From Alphaproteobacteria bacterium (lineage in GTDB: Bacteria > Pseudomonadota > Alphaproteobacteria > SMXS01): DNA of 64,000 nucleotides. The notes under the pieces were generated by a model that saw only the letters and a list, made by a program, of their open reading frames with translations, did no database searches and was not told where the DNA came from. Both the position numbers and the translations under genes were made by a program. Positions 24,088-32,429 of this stretch are shown here, piece by piece. Each line of letters begins with the position of its first letter. The stretch's first letter is position 1. The DNA lies in contig JANQQJ010000005.1 of assembly GCA_028284945.1 (NCBI GenBank), forward strand, positions 1 through 64,000, read 5' to 3'.

Positions 24088-25656
24088 ATGCCGATATACG
24101 ACTTTGGAACCCTGGCCGATACCATCCGTCATTGGGCGGGCGAAAGGCCGGATACAACGGCGACGGTTTTTGAAGGCCGCACGACCAGCTATGGCGAGTT
24201 CGACCGCCACGCCAGTCAGATCGCGAACGGCATCATTGCCGCGGGCGTCAAACCGCAATCCCGGATCGGCTATTTGGGCAAGAATTCCGACCACTATTTT
24301 GAACTGTTGTTCGGCGCTGCCAAAGCCAATGCAGTCGTGGTGGGGATCAACTGGCGTCTGGCGCCGCCCGAAGTCGACTACATCGCCAATGACGCCGAAG
24401 TCGAAATGCTCTTCGTCGATCAGGAGTTCTTCGGCCTCGTTGAGCAAATTAAGGACAGCCTGAAAGGGGTGAAGGTCTTTATCTCCATGTCCGGACGGCA
24501 TGATGGGTGGGCGGACTTCGTCGCCTGGCGTGACAATCAGGACGACACGGATCCCATGGTGCCGGTCGCCAGCGACGACGTCTGTGTACAGATGTACACG
24601 TCCGGCACGACAGGCAGGCCGAAGGGTGTTCAGATGACCAATTTCGGCTTCTTCTCTCTTAGAGAGTCAGAGAGCCGGGCAGGGGATTGGGCGCGGTTCG
24701 CCGAAGACGATGTCATCATGGTGCCGATGCCCGTGTTCCATATCGGCGGAACAGGCTGGGGCTTCTACGGCTTCTACCACGGGGTCACCGTCGTGATTCT
24801 GGCACAGGCCGATCCCGGCCTGATCATCGAAGCCATCCAGGACCACCGGGTCACCAAGGTCTTTGTCGTACCTGCGGTGCTTCAATTCATGCTGCAGCAC
24901 GAGGCCTCGAAGAACGCCGACTTCTCGCATGTGCGTGTTGTGCTCTATGGCGCTTCGCCGATCCCGGAAGATACGCTGGTCAAGGCGATGGAGACGTTCA
25001 AATGTCCGTTCGTTCAGATGTACGGTATGACCGAGACCAACGGCACCATCGTCTACTTACCGTTTGAAGAGCATAAGATCGGCTCGGAGCGCCTGAAGTC
25101 TGCCGGCAAACCCTACGACGTGGTTGAGGCCCGGATCGTCGATACCGAGGGCAACGAAGTGCCAACCCGCGAGGTCGGCGAAATCTGGCTGAAGACGCCC
25201 TCCATTATGAAGGGATACTGGAACCTGCCCGAGGCCACGGCCGAGGCGACGGAAGGAGGCTGGTATCATTCCGGGGATGCCGGCTATGTCGATGAAGAAG
25301 GCTATATCTATGTCTTCGACCGGGTGAAGGACATGATCGTCTCCGGCGGTGAGAACATTTATCCGGCCGAGGTCGAAAGCGCGCTATCACGCCATGATGC
25401 GGTCGCGGATATTGCCGTTATTGGCGTGCCGTCAGAACGCTGGGGCGAAGAGGTTAAGGCCATCATCGTCAAAGCGCCGGGAAGTGATATCACTGGGGAC
25501 GACGTGATCGAATTCGCCCGGACCCAGATCGCGGGATACAAGTGCCCGAAATCCGTCGATTTTGTCGACGAACTGCCGCGTAATCCGTCGGGCAAATTGC
25601 TTAAAAAAGATCTGCGCGAACCCTATTGGGAGGGAGTCGACCGCCGGGTGGGTTAA
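24088..25656 (+). CDS. AMP-forming fatty-acid/aryl-CoA ligase
   Basis: The 522-residue ANL-superfamily enzyme has the P-loop YTSGTTGRPKGV, the A5 motif QMYGMTETNG, the hinge/A8 motif YHSGDAGYVDEEGYIYVFDR..KD and the A10 lysine in PSGKLLKKDLR. It activates a carboxylic acid to its CoA thioester via an acyl-AMP, starting degradation of a fatty or ring-derived acid. The ribosome-binding site is GGGGAGCGCAATTC. A small membrane protein gene follows. Confidence 0.93.
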   Translation: MPIYDFGTLADTIRHWAGERPDTTATVFEGRTTSYGEFDRHASQIANGIIAAGVKPQSRIGYLGKNSDHYFELLFGAAKANAVVVGINWRLAPPEVDYIANDAEVEMLFVDQEFFGLVEQIKDSLKGVKVFISMSGRHDGWADFVAWRDNQDDTDPMVPVASDDVCVQMYTSGTTGRPKGVQMTNFGFFSLRESESRAGDWARFAEDDVIMVPMPVFHIGGTGWGFYGFYHGVTVVILAQADPGLIIEAIQDHRVTKVFVVPAVLQFMLQHEASKNADFSHVRVVLYGASPIPEDTLVKAMETFKCPFVQMYGMTETNGTIVYLPFEEHKIGSERLKSAGKPYDVVEARIVDTEGNEVPTREVGEIWLKTPSIMKGYWNLPEATAEATEGGWYHSGDAGYVDEEGYIYVFDRVKDMIVSGGENIYPAEVESALSRHDAVADIAVIGVPSERWGEEVKAIIVKAPGSDITGDDVIEFARTQIAGYKCPKSVDFVDELPRNPSGKLLKKDLREPYWEGVDRRVG

Positions 25657-25734
25657 ACCATTCCCTCCAAGGGAAGGGCTTTCAGACTTGGAACCGGATA
25701 GAACCGGCGCGTCTTTCAACATAGGAGCGCGCCC

Positions 25735-26049
25735 ATGTTTCGTTTCATCCTGTCAGCCACAGCCCTGATCGCGTTTGCCGTTTATACATTTATTGTTCTC
25801 GCCGATCAGAACATCATCACCTATATCCTCGCGCTCGAATTCTGGTCGTGGGGCATGCAGGTGTTTATCGATTTGATCATCGCCTGCACGCTCGTCCTCA
25901 TATTTATCTGGCACGACGCGAGACGGCAGGGATGGGGGCTGCCCATGATCCTGCCGTTCTACGTTCTGACCCTCGGCTTGGGGTCGATTGGACTGCTGGC
26001 CTATTTCACCGTCCGCAATTTCAGGCTGATGAAATCAGCCACCGCCTAG
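25735..26049 (+). CDS. Small membrane protein, DUF2834-like
   Basis: The 104-residue protein has three transmembrane segments at about residues 3-23, 37-60 and 71-91. The sequence FWSWGMQVFIDLIIACTLV and the C-terminal LTLGLGSIGLLAYF resemble the DUF2834 family. Function unknown. It follows the CoA ligase with 78 bases between and may share its transcript. Confidence 0.65.
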   Translation: MFRFILSATALIAFAVYTFIVLADQNIITYILALEFWSWGMQVFIDLIIACTLVLIFIWHDARRQGWGLPMILPFYVLTLGLGSIGLLAYFTVRNFRLMKSATA

Positions 26050-26056
26050 ATCACGA

Positions 26057-26084
26057 TTGGTTTAGGTACCATTACCTAAACCAA
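26057..26084. repeat. Perfect 12-bp hairpin between convergent genes
   Basis: TTGGTTTAGGTA (26057-26068) and TACCTAAACCAA (26073-26084) are perfect inverted repeats with a 4-base loop. The site lies between the stops of the DUF2834-like gene and the RidA gene. There is no strong T-run on either side, so it could be a bidirectional 3'-end hairpin rather than a classic terminator. Confidence 0.6.
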
Positions 26085-26091
26085 CCCTAGT

Positions 26092-26484
26092 CTAGTCGCG
26101 CAGCATAGCCGTGGCCCTGATCTCTACCGCCGCACCGGGAACTGCCAATTCGACGATGCCAATGGCGGTCCAGGAGGAGAAGGGTTCCTTGATGAAGTTC
26201 GACTTCACTTTCATGAAGGTCTCCAGGTGGCTCTGCAGGCCGACATGGAAGGTGAACAGGTCGACAACGTCTTCGAAACCAAGGCCTGCTTCGGCCAAAA
26301 TCTCGCCAACACTTTCGAAAGCGCGGGTAAACTGCGCCTCCAGATCGGCAATGGCCTTGCCATCCTCGCCAATGCCAAGCTGGCCCGACAAAATTAGTTG
26401 ATCGCCAACTTTTGTGGCCGGGGCAAATTGGAACGCGGCGTAGCTGGCTTGCATGCTTTTGGGGATTACGGGCGTACCGGGCAT
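26092..26484 (-). CDS. RidA (YjgF/YER057c) family protein
   Basis: The ATG at 26484 (preceded by AGGAGACGACAA) gives a 130-residue protein of the RidA trimer fold: FAPATKVGDQLILSGQLGIGEDGK, the ARAFES-like TRAFESVGEIL, and VELAVPGAAVEIRATAML at the C-terminus. The arginine needed for imine deamination in true RidA corresponds to the R in EIRATA. It may hydrolyse enamine/imine intermediates, or act in a degradative pathway as many paralogues do. Confidence 0.88.
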   Translation of the reverse strand: MPGTPVIPKSMQASYAAFQFAPATKVGDQLILSGQLGIGEDGKAIADLEAQFTRAFESVGEILAEAGLGFEDVVDLFTFHVGLQSHLETFMKVKSNFIKEPFSSWTAIGIVELAVPGAAVEIRATAMLRD

Positions 26485-26667
26485 TTTGTCGTCTCCTATA
26501 ATTTTATTCACGGTTGACTTTTTTTGGTGTGCGTCTAGTTTCCACACCAACGAAGCGCAACAGTACGAGACTTCCGCAGCGCCGATAAGGATGGAATTTC
26601 CCCGGGCAGGTCCCTAGACTTCCCAGCGGAATTCTGGCGACCGTCGGCTGCGGGGAAGGAACACTGA

Positions 26668-27525
26668 ATGAAAAAAGAATTCGAGACGGCGACCTATGAG
26701 CTGGTGGCGCCGCATATCGTCAAGATCATGCAGAACCGGCCCGATGCCCGGAACGCGCAGAATGCACAACTGACCTATGATCTGAACGAATGCTTCGACA
26801 TGGCGGCGCAGGATGAAGACGTCAAAGTCGTGCTGTTTGGCGGTGAGGGGCCGCATTTTTCTGCCGGTCATGACCTGCGTGGCTTCGGCCCGAAGTACCC
26901 GCAGAAGGATTTCGATCTGGTTGGTACATGGGGCATGAGCCGCGAAGGCGGTGTTCACAGCCGGTATTCCTTTGAGCAGGAAGTCTTTCTGGGTATGTGC
27001 CGCCGCTGGCGGGACTTTCCCAAACCGACCATTGCGATGGTGCAGGGCAAATGCATCGCCGGCGGGCTAATGCTCGCCTGGGTTTGCGACATCATCGTTG
27101 CCAGTGATGATGCGACCTTTGTCGATCCGGTGGTTGCCATGGGCGTCTGTGGCGTGGAGTTCTTCAACCATCCCTATGAACTGGGCGTGCGCAAGGCCAA
27201 GGAACTGCTGTTCACATCCGATTGGTGGGACGCTGAAGAGGCGCACCGGTTGGGTATGGTCAATCAGGTGGTGGCCCGCGACGACCTGGAAAGCTATAGC
27301 CTGGAAATGGCCAAACGGATCGCCGACAAGCCCACCTTCGCGTTGAAGCTGACCAAGCAGGCGGTCAATACGGCTCAGGACAATATGGGACAGCGCAGCA
27401 CAATGGATACGGTGCTGGCGTTGCATCACATGTGCCACGCGCATAATTCTGAGATAGAGATGCGTGCCGTGCGCGCAGAAGGAGTGCCGGAGAAGTTCCG
27501 GGAAGGCATTAAGGCAGCCGAGTAG
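26668..27525 (+). CDS. Enoyl-CoA hydratase/isomerase family protein
   Basis: This 285-residue crotonase has the oxyanion-hole motifs GPHFSAGHDLRGF and QGKCIAGGLMLAWVCDIIVAS. An insert of about 30 residues (FGPKYPQKDFDLVGTWGMSR) follows the first motif, as in a subgroup often found with steroid or terpenoid genes. The C-terminal LKLTKQAVN is conserved. It starts the co-directional run of Rieske genes, 43 bases before the first oxygenase. Confidence 0.87.
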   Translation: MKKEFETATYELVAPHIVKIMQNRPDARNAQNAQLTYDLNECFDMAAQDEDVKVVLFGGEGPHFSAGHDLRGFGPKYPQKDFDLVGTWGMSREGGVHSRYSFEQEVFLGMCRRWRDFPKPTIAMVQGKCIAGGLMLAWVCDIIVASDDATFVDPVVAMGVCGVEFFNHPYELGVRKAKELLFTSDWWDAEEAHRLGMVNQVVARDDLESYSLEMAKRIADKPTFALKLTKQAVNTAQDNMGQRSTMDTVLALHHMCHAHNSEIEMRAVRAEGVPEKFREGIKAAE

Positions 27526-27568
27526 GCTGTTGATCTAAAAGGGTTAAGGGAAGAACAAGGAGACAACG

Positions 27569-28873
27569 ATGGTTGCGATCACCCGCGTTAAGGAAAGCGT
27601 CAAGACGCCCGCAGAGAAGGCGCCCGAACCCAATATGGGATCGGAGATTATCCCGAAAGAGCGCTATATCTCGGAAGATTTCATGAAGCTCGAATGGGAG
27701 CGCATGTGGTCCAAGGTCTGGCTGATCGGCTGCCGCGAGGAAGAAATCCCTGAAGTCGGTGATTATGTGACAACCGAAATCGGTAATGAATCGCTGCTGA
27801 TCGTGCGCGGCGAGGATATGGTGCCGCGGGTGTTCTACAATGTCTGTAACCACCGTGGGAACCAGGTGAAATTCGACGAATGCGGTAACTCCAAGACGCT
27901 GCAATGCGCGTATCACTTCTGGGAATATGCGCTCGACGGCACCCTGATCAACGTCCCGGACGAAGAGGATTTCACCCAGGGATGCCCGAAGGATAAACTC
28001 AGCCTTAAGGAAATCAATTCAGGGACTTGGGCCGGTTTTGTGTGGTTCAACCTGAATCCGGACGCCGAACCGCTGATGGATTTCCTGGGTGTCTTGCCGG
28101 AGCATCTCGACCCCTATCACTTCGAGACCATGGCCATGACGATGAACGTCACCATGGAGTGGGACTGCAACTGGAAAACCTCGGTCGATGCGTTCAACGA
28201 GGTCTATCACGTTCAGTGCATTCACCCTGAGCTATCCTACACCATCGACGATGTCGATGTTCAGATCGATCTCTATGACAAGCACAATCGCTACCTGGTG
28301 CCGTTCAAGACCTATAGCCCCCGTTTGGGTGAAGAACTGGACGAGGTACCCGAAGGCCTGAAGCAGGAACTGCTTCAGATCGGTATGGATCCAAAGGACT
28401 TCCACGGCCGGGTCGATGAAATCCGCCGCGCGGTTCAGGTCTATAAGCGGGAAAATCAGGACAAGCTGGGCTTTGACTATTCCGACTTTAACGATGACCA
28501 ATTGTCTGACGATTATCACTACATGATGTTCCCGAACATCACGATGAACATCCATGCCGAAAGCATGATGATGTTCCGTCAGCGGCCGCATGCGACCGAT
28601 CCGAACAAGATGCTGTTCGATGTTCAGATGTTCGTGCAGATGCCCGAGGGCGCGGAGAAGCCGCCGCTTCCGGATCATGAGCAGCACAAGCACGGCGAAC
28701 GGTCGCTGGGTCTTGTGCTCGATCAGGACTCCGTCAATTTGCCGCATGTGCAGAAGGGCATGTCGTCGGAGGCGTATCAGGGCCTGTGGATCAGCAGTCA
28801 GGAGCGTCGAATCCGCCACATGCACAAGACGTTGATGGACTATATCAACGGCGAGCATGCGAATGATGCCTAG
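27569..28873 (+). CDS. Rieske non-haem iron oxygenase, catalytic (alpha) subunit, copy 1
   Basis: This is a 434-residue oxygenase. The Rieske [2Fe-2S] ligands are C93, H95, C113 and H116 (CNH, then CAYH). The mononuclear iron site has H214 and H219 in EVYHVQCIH, with D387 in LDQDSVN as the likely third ligand. The bridging position that is Asp205 in naphthalene dioxygenase is Glu (E211), as in carnitine monooxygenase CntA. Probably a homotrimer without a beta subunit, since none is encoded here. Substrate unknown. A close paralogue follows 141 bases downstream. Confidence 0.93.
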   Translation: MVAITRVKESVKTPAEKAPEPNMGSEIIPKERYISEDFMKLEWERMWSKVWLIGCREEEIPEVGDYVTTEIGNESLLIVRGEDMVPRVFYNVCNHRGNQVKFDECGNSKTLQCAYHFWEYALDGTLINVPDEEDFTQGCPKDKLSLKEINSGTWAGFVWFNLNPDAEPLMDFLGVLPEHLDPYHFETMAMTMNVTMEWDCNWKTSVDAFNEVYHVQCIHPELSYTIDDVDVQIDLYDKHNRYLVPFKTYSPRLGEELDEVPEGLKQELLQIGMDPKDFHGRVDEIRRAVQVYKRENQDKLGFDYSDFNDDQLSDDYHYMMFPNITMNIHAESMMMFRQRPHATDPNKMLFDVQMFVQMPEGAEKPPLPDHEQHKHGERSLGLVLDQDSVNLPHVQKGMSSEAYQGLWISSQERRIRHMHKTLMDYINGEHANDA

Positions 28874-28891
28874 GGTTTCTTAAACCTTGCC

Positions 28892-28948
28892 GGCGCGGCT
28901 TGCCGCGCCACATGAATACTGAACGGTCGGCTTTCACGCCGGCCGTTC
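28892..28948 (+). terminator. Double hairpin between the two Rieske oxygenase genes
   Basis: GGCGCGGC (28892-28899) pairs with GCCGCGCC (28902-28909) around a 2-base loop. GAACGGTCGGC (28921-28931) then pairs with GCCGGCCGTTC (28938-28948) around TTTCAC with one G-T pair. The run after it (TAATGTTAGAC) is only weakly T-rich, so it may be an attenuator or processing site rather than a full terminator. Confidence 0.5.
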
Positions 28949-29014
28949 TAATGTTAGACAGTGTGCTCTGAGAGCGACCAGAGCGACCGCCCCAATCTGA
29001 GCAGGAGATCGATA

Positions 29015-30316
29015 ATGGCAATTACCCGGGTCAAAGAAAGTGTCATGACACCGGCAGAAAAGGGGCCCGAGCCCGAATTGGGTTCGGAGTTGATTCCGAA
29101 AGAACGCTATACGTCGCCCGAATTCATGCAGCTCGAATGGGACAAGGTCTGGAGCAAAAGCTGGTTGCTCGGTTGCCGTGAGGAAGAAATCCCCGAGGTC
29201 GGCGACTATGTCACGACCGAGATCGGCAATGAGTCACTGTTGATTGTCCGTGGCGAGGACATGAAGGCGCGGGTTTTCTACAATGTCTGTAATCACCGCG
29301 GTAATCAGGTGAAGTTCGACAAGGGCGGTAATTCCAAGACCCTGCAATGCGCCTATCACTTCTGGGAATATGATCTGACCGGTACGCTGGTGAACGTGCC
29401 TGATGAGGAAGATTTCACCCAAGGGTGCCCGAAGGACAAGCTCAGCCTTAAAGAAATCCCCTCGGGAACCTGGGGTGGCTTCGTGTTCTTCAACCTCGAC
29501 CAGAATGCGGGCCCGATGGAAGACTTCCTGGGCATCGTCCCTGAACACCTGGACGCGTATCACTTCGAGAAGATGCGCATGACCATGGATGTCACCATCG
29601 AATGGGACTGTAACTGGAAAACCTCAGTCGATGCATTCAACGAGGTCTATCACGTTCAGTGCATTCATCCTGAACTGCTCTATGACAATGATGACGTCAA
29701 CGTGCAGATTGACCTGTATGAACGCCACAATCGCTACCTGGTGCCGTTTCATACGGTCAGCCCGCGGGTGGACGAACAGCCCGAGGAAGTGCCACCGATC
29801 ATCGCTTATCAGATGCAGGCGATCGGCATGGACCCCGAAGAATTTACCGGCCGGGTGCCTGAAATCCGCCTCGCCATGCAGAAATACAAGCGCGAGAACC
29901 AGGAGCAGCTGGGCTTCGACTATAGCGATCTGAACGACGACCAACTGGTCGACGATTACCACTACTATATCTATCCGAATCTGACGCTGAATACCTTTGC
30001 AGACCGGATGATGCTGTTTCGTCAGCGGCCGCATGAGACGGATCCGAACAAGATGTATTATGACGTCAAGATGTTCACCATGATCCCCAAGGGCCAGCCG
30101 GTTCCTGAGTTGCCTGACCACAATCAGGTCAAGCACGGTGAGATCTCGCTTGGTCTCGTGCTTGATCAGGATTCAGTCAATCTGCCGCATGTTCAGAAGG
30201 GGATGAATTCTGAAGCCTATGAAGGTTTGTGGATCAGCCATCAGGAACGCCGTATCCGTCACATGCACAAAACGCTGATGGATGACATCAATGGCGAGCA
30301 CGCCAACGACGCTTAG
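29015..30316 (+). CDS. Rieske non-haem iron oxygenase, catalytic (alpha) subunit, copy 2
   Basis: The ATG at 29015 follows GCAGGAGATCGATA; the longer frame from 28961 is not used. The 433-residue product matches copy 1 along its whole length, including the shared N-terminus (AITRVKESV, TPAEK, GSE.IPKERY). All metal ligands are kept: C92, H94, C112, H115, the bridging E210, H213 and H218. Differences cluster in the C-terminal substrate-pocket half (for example LLYDNDDVN and YYIYPNLTLNTFADRM). The pair is a tandem duplication with probable divergence in substrate range. Confidence 0.93.
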   Translation: MAITRVKESVMTPAEKGPEPELGSELIPKERYTSPEFMQLEWDKVWSKSWLLGCREEEIPEVGDYVTTEIGNESLLIVRGEDMKARVFYNVCNHRGNQVKFDKGGNSKTLQCAYHFWEYDLTGTLVNVPDEEDFTQGCPKDKLSLKEIPSGTWGGFVFFNLDQNAGPMEDFLGIVPEHLDAYHFEKMRMTMDVTIEWDCNWKTSVDAFNEVYHVQCIHPELLYDNDDVNVQIDLYERHNRYLVPFHTVSPRVDEQPEEVPPIIAYQMQAIGMDPEEFTGRVPEIRLAMQKYKRENQEQLGFDYSDLNDDQLVDDYHYYIYPNLTLNTFADRMMLFRQRPHETDPNKMYYDVKMFTMIPKGQPVPELPDHNQVKHGEISLGLVLDQDSVNLPHVQKGMNSEAYEGLWISHQERRIRHMHKTLMDDINGEHANDA

Positions 30317-30324
30317 GCTCTTCA

Positions 30325-30714
30325 ATGGCTGACATACCTTTCGTTTTGGTTGCCAAGGTTGAGGATGTCCCCTCGGCCGGGATGAAGTGCTTCGACGTCG
30401 AAGGGCGGGGCGTCCTTGTCATGAACACCGGCGAGGGGGCCTATAAAGCCGTCGAGAACGCCTGTAGCCATGAGAAAAAGCCGCTTGAAGGCGGGCGTGT
30501 GCGGGGTGGCAAAAAAATCGTCTGTCCGCATCACGGCGCCAATTTCGACCTCGACACCGGTAAGGCGCTCAGCCCGCCTGCGGTGCTGCCGATAACGGTA
30601 TTTCCGACTAAGGTCGAGGACGGCAGTATCTATGTTCAACTGGTTGAGGCGATGAAGCCGCCAGCCAACCCATTTGCCGTTCCCGGTGCCGGGGGGATGC
30701 CGGGCGGTCTATAA
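30325..30714 (+). CDS. Rieske-type [2Fe-2S] ferredoxin
   Basis: This 129-residue protein binds one Rieske cluster through C47, H49, C67 and H70 (ACSHE, then CPHHGANFDLDTG). It is expected to carry electrons to the adjacent oxygenases. A C-terminal tail of about 25 residues is rich in Pro and Gly (ANPFAVPGAGGMPGG), beyond the usual NDO-ferredoxin end. It starts 8 bases after the second oxygenase stop. No dedicated reductase gene is next to it. Confidence 0.92.
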   Translation: MADIPFVLVAKVEDVPSAGMKCFDVEGRGVLVMNTGEGAYKAVENACSHEKKPLEGGRVRGGKKIVCPHHGANFDLDTGKALSPPAVLPITVFPTKVEDGSIYVQLVEAMKPPANPFAVPGAGGMPGGL

Positions 30715-30742
30715 ACGAGACTCTCAGGGGAGGGACACATCT

Positions 30743-31504
30743 ATGGATAAGAAACCGCCGTTTCGCTTCTATCTGGTCGCGGCAGGCAAGTATCACGACA
30801 TTGACCATGCGCGCCTCGAGCTGCTCAAGCTGCTCCAGGAAGACGAGCGTATTCGCGTTCAAGTGGGTGACGATTACAGCAATATCGAAGCCATTCAGGC
30901 TTGCGATGTGCTGGTCACCTATACCTGCGACGTAACGCCCACCGATGAGCAGATTGAGGGCATTCACCAATGGCTGTCAAATGGTGGCAAGTGGTTTGCG
31001 CTGCACGGTACCAACTCAATCCTGCGCTTCCGGGACGACGGCAAGGTCGACAGTCCCGATCTGGCGCCGAAATTCATGGAGATGCTGGGCAGTCAGTTCA
31101 TCGCCCATCCACCCCTTATGCCGTACAAAGTAGAAGTCAGCCAGGGGGCGGATAGTCACCCGCTGCTCGAGGGGATCGAGGGCTTTGAAGTCGAACAGGA
31201 AGAGCTTTATTGCTCACACTATCATGGCGAGCTTACGCCTTTGCTGGAAACCCGCTGGTCGGGAAAATGTGAAGGCTTTGTCGAGGAAGACTGGACCGAC
31301 AGTGATCGTCACCTGGTGATGTACACGCGCAAGCATGGTGACGGCGAGGTGCTGTACAACACCCTCGGACACTACCGCAGCAAGTATGACATGGTGCCCA
31401 TGGTCGACGAGTATCCGGTCATTGAGCGCGGTGCCTGGACCCAGCCGGTCTATTACGAACTGCTTCGCCGCGGCATCAAATACTGCCTGGGTGAGTTGAA
31501 TTAG
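30743..31504 (+). CDS. ThuA domain protein, second copy
   Basis: The ATG at 30743 (preceded by AGGGGAGGGACACATCT) gives 253 residues with the ThuA fold. The features are FYLVAAGKYHDIDHARLELL, CDVLVTYTCDVTP, GKWFALHGTNSILRF, FEVEQEELYCSHYHGEL, and the typical LGHYRSKYD. It is co-directional with the Rieske ferredoxin, 28 bases downstream, so probably in the same operon. What it does alongside oxygenases is not known. Confidence 0.85.
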   Translation: MDKKPPFRFYLVAAGKYHDIDHARLELLKLLQEDERIRVQVGDDYSNIEAIQACDVLVTYTCDVTPTDEQIEGIHQWLSNGGKWFALHGTNSILRFRDDGKVDSPDLAPKFMEMLGSQFIAHPPLMPYKVEVSQGADSHPLLEGIEGFEVEQEELYCSHYHGELTPLLETRWSGKCEGFVEEDWTDSDRHLVMYTRKHGDGEVLYNTLGHYRSKYDMVPMVDEYPVIERGAWTQPVYYELLRRGIKYCLGELN

Positions 31505-31518
31505 CAGATACTTTCCGA

Positions 31519-31612
31519 CGTCATTGCGAGCAACGCGAAGCAATCCACAACTGACCCCACGGGCCGCGACTCTGGATTGCTTCGTCGCCCGATGGAGCTC
31601 CTCGCAATGACG
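31519..31612. repeat. Palindromic intergenic repeat, family A copy 2
   Basis: CGTCATTGCGAG (31519-31530) is a perfect inverted repeat of CTCGCAATGACG (31601-31612), with the inner pair GAAGCAATCCA/TGGATTGCTTC. It shares termini and inner arms with copies at 15626 and 32887. Its right terminus contains the ATG at 31607, used as the likely start of the following kinase gene. Confidence 0.9.
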
Positions 31613-32407
31613 GTGTTCAACTCCCTAAACAAGTGGATACGTGCCTGGTCACTCACGCCAGCTGACGAGCCGATTGAGACTGTTACCAGCCGGCTTGTGA
31701 AAGTCGATGCAGACGGCAAGAGTGCCTTCTTGAAGGTCCACAAGCCGGAAAGTGACGAGCACGAGACCGGGGCTTACCTGTCGTGGCGCGACGGCGAAGG
31801 GGCTGTGCGTGCCCTCAAAGCGACCCGGGACGCCGTGCTGCTTGAATTTGTACCGGGGCCGCCACTGTCCGATCTGGTCCGTGATGGCCGCGATGAGGAA
31901 GCAGCAGCCATTCTCGCGAGCGTCGTATCCAAACTCCATGTCACCAGGCCTGATCCGCCGGAAACGTTACGGCGACTGGAGGACCGGTTCGCGCCTCTGT
32001 TAGCGCTTACCGAAGGGCCCGACGGGGAGATTGCTGCCCTTACTGCCGATCTATTGGGGACCACTCGGCAACACATCCCGCTGCACGGCGATATTCACCA
32101 CGACAATATCCTGCATTCCGACCGAGGTTGGCTCGCAATCGATCCGAAGGGATTGATCGGTGATCCCCATTACGATCTGGCCAACACGCTCTTCAACCCC
32201 ATCGATATGCCCGAACTCGTCTGGAGTGCGGGGCGGCTGGGCAATCTGGTGAGTGTGCTGGCTGAGCACACGGGTCATGACCGCCGGCGGATTCTCGAAT
32301 GGGCGTTGTGCCATGCTCGTGTGTCGGCCATCTGGCTGGAGCAGGATGGCATGGACCCCCAGCCTGCGCTCAATACGCTGGCTCCCATTTTAGCGGAAAT
32401 CGGCTAG
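31607..32407 (+). CDS. Aminoglycoside/streptomycin 6-kinase-like phosphotransferase (APH(6)/hydroxyurea kinase family)
   Basis: This is a 266-residue APH-fold kinase if it starts at 31607. LHGDIHHDNILH is the Brenner motif with catalytic Asp and Asn. WLAIDPKGLIGDPHYDLANTLFNP carries the metal-binding Asp of the PF04655 family. Characterised relatives phosphorylate streptomycin or hydroxyurea, but chromosomal members may have other substrates. The start codon lies inside the right arm of a palindromic repeat, with no obvious ribosome-binding site beyond the GGAGCTCC of that repeat. An in-frame ATG at 31592 and TTG at 31577 are also inside it. Confidence 0.82.
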   Translation: MTVFNSLNKWIRAWSLTPADEPIETVTSRLVKVDADGKSAFLKVHKPESDEHETGAYLSWRDGEGAVRALKATRDAVLLEFVPGPPLSDLVRDGRDEEAAAILASVVSKLHVTRPDPPETLRRLEDRFAPLLALTEGPDGEIAALTADLLGTTRQHIPLHGDIHHDNILHSDRGWLAIDPKGLIGDPHYDLANTLFNPIDMPELVWSAGRLGNLVSVLAEHTGHDRRRILEWALCHARVSAIWLEQDGMDPQPALNTLAPILAEIG

Positions 32408-32429
32408 CGCCTGCTCGGGACGTCGGGGC

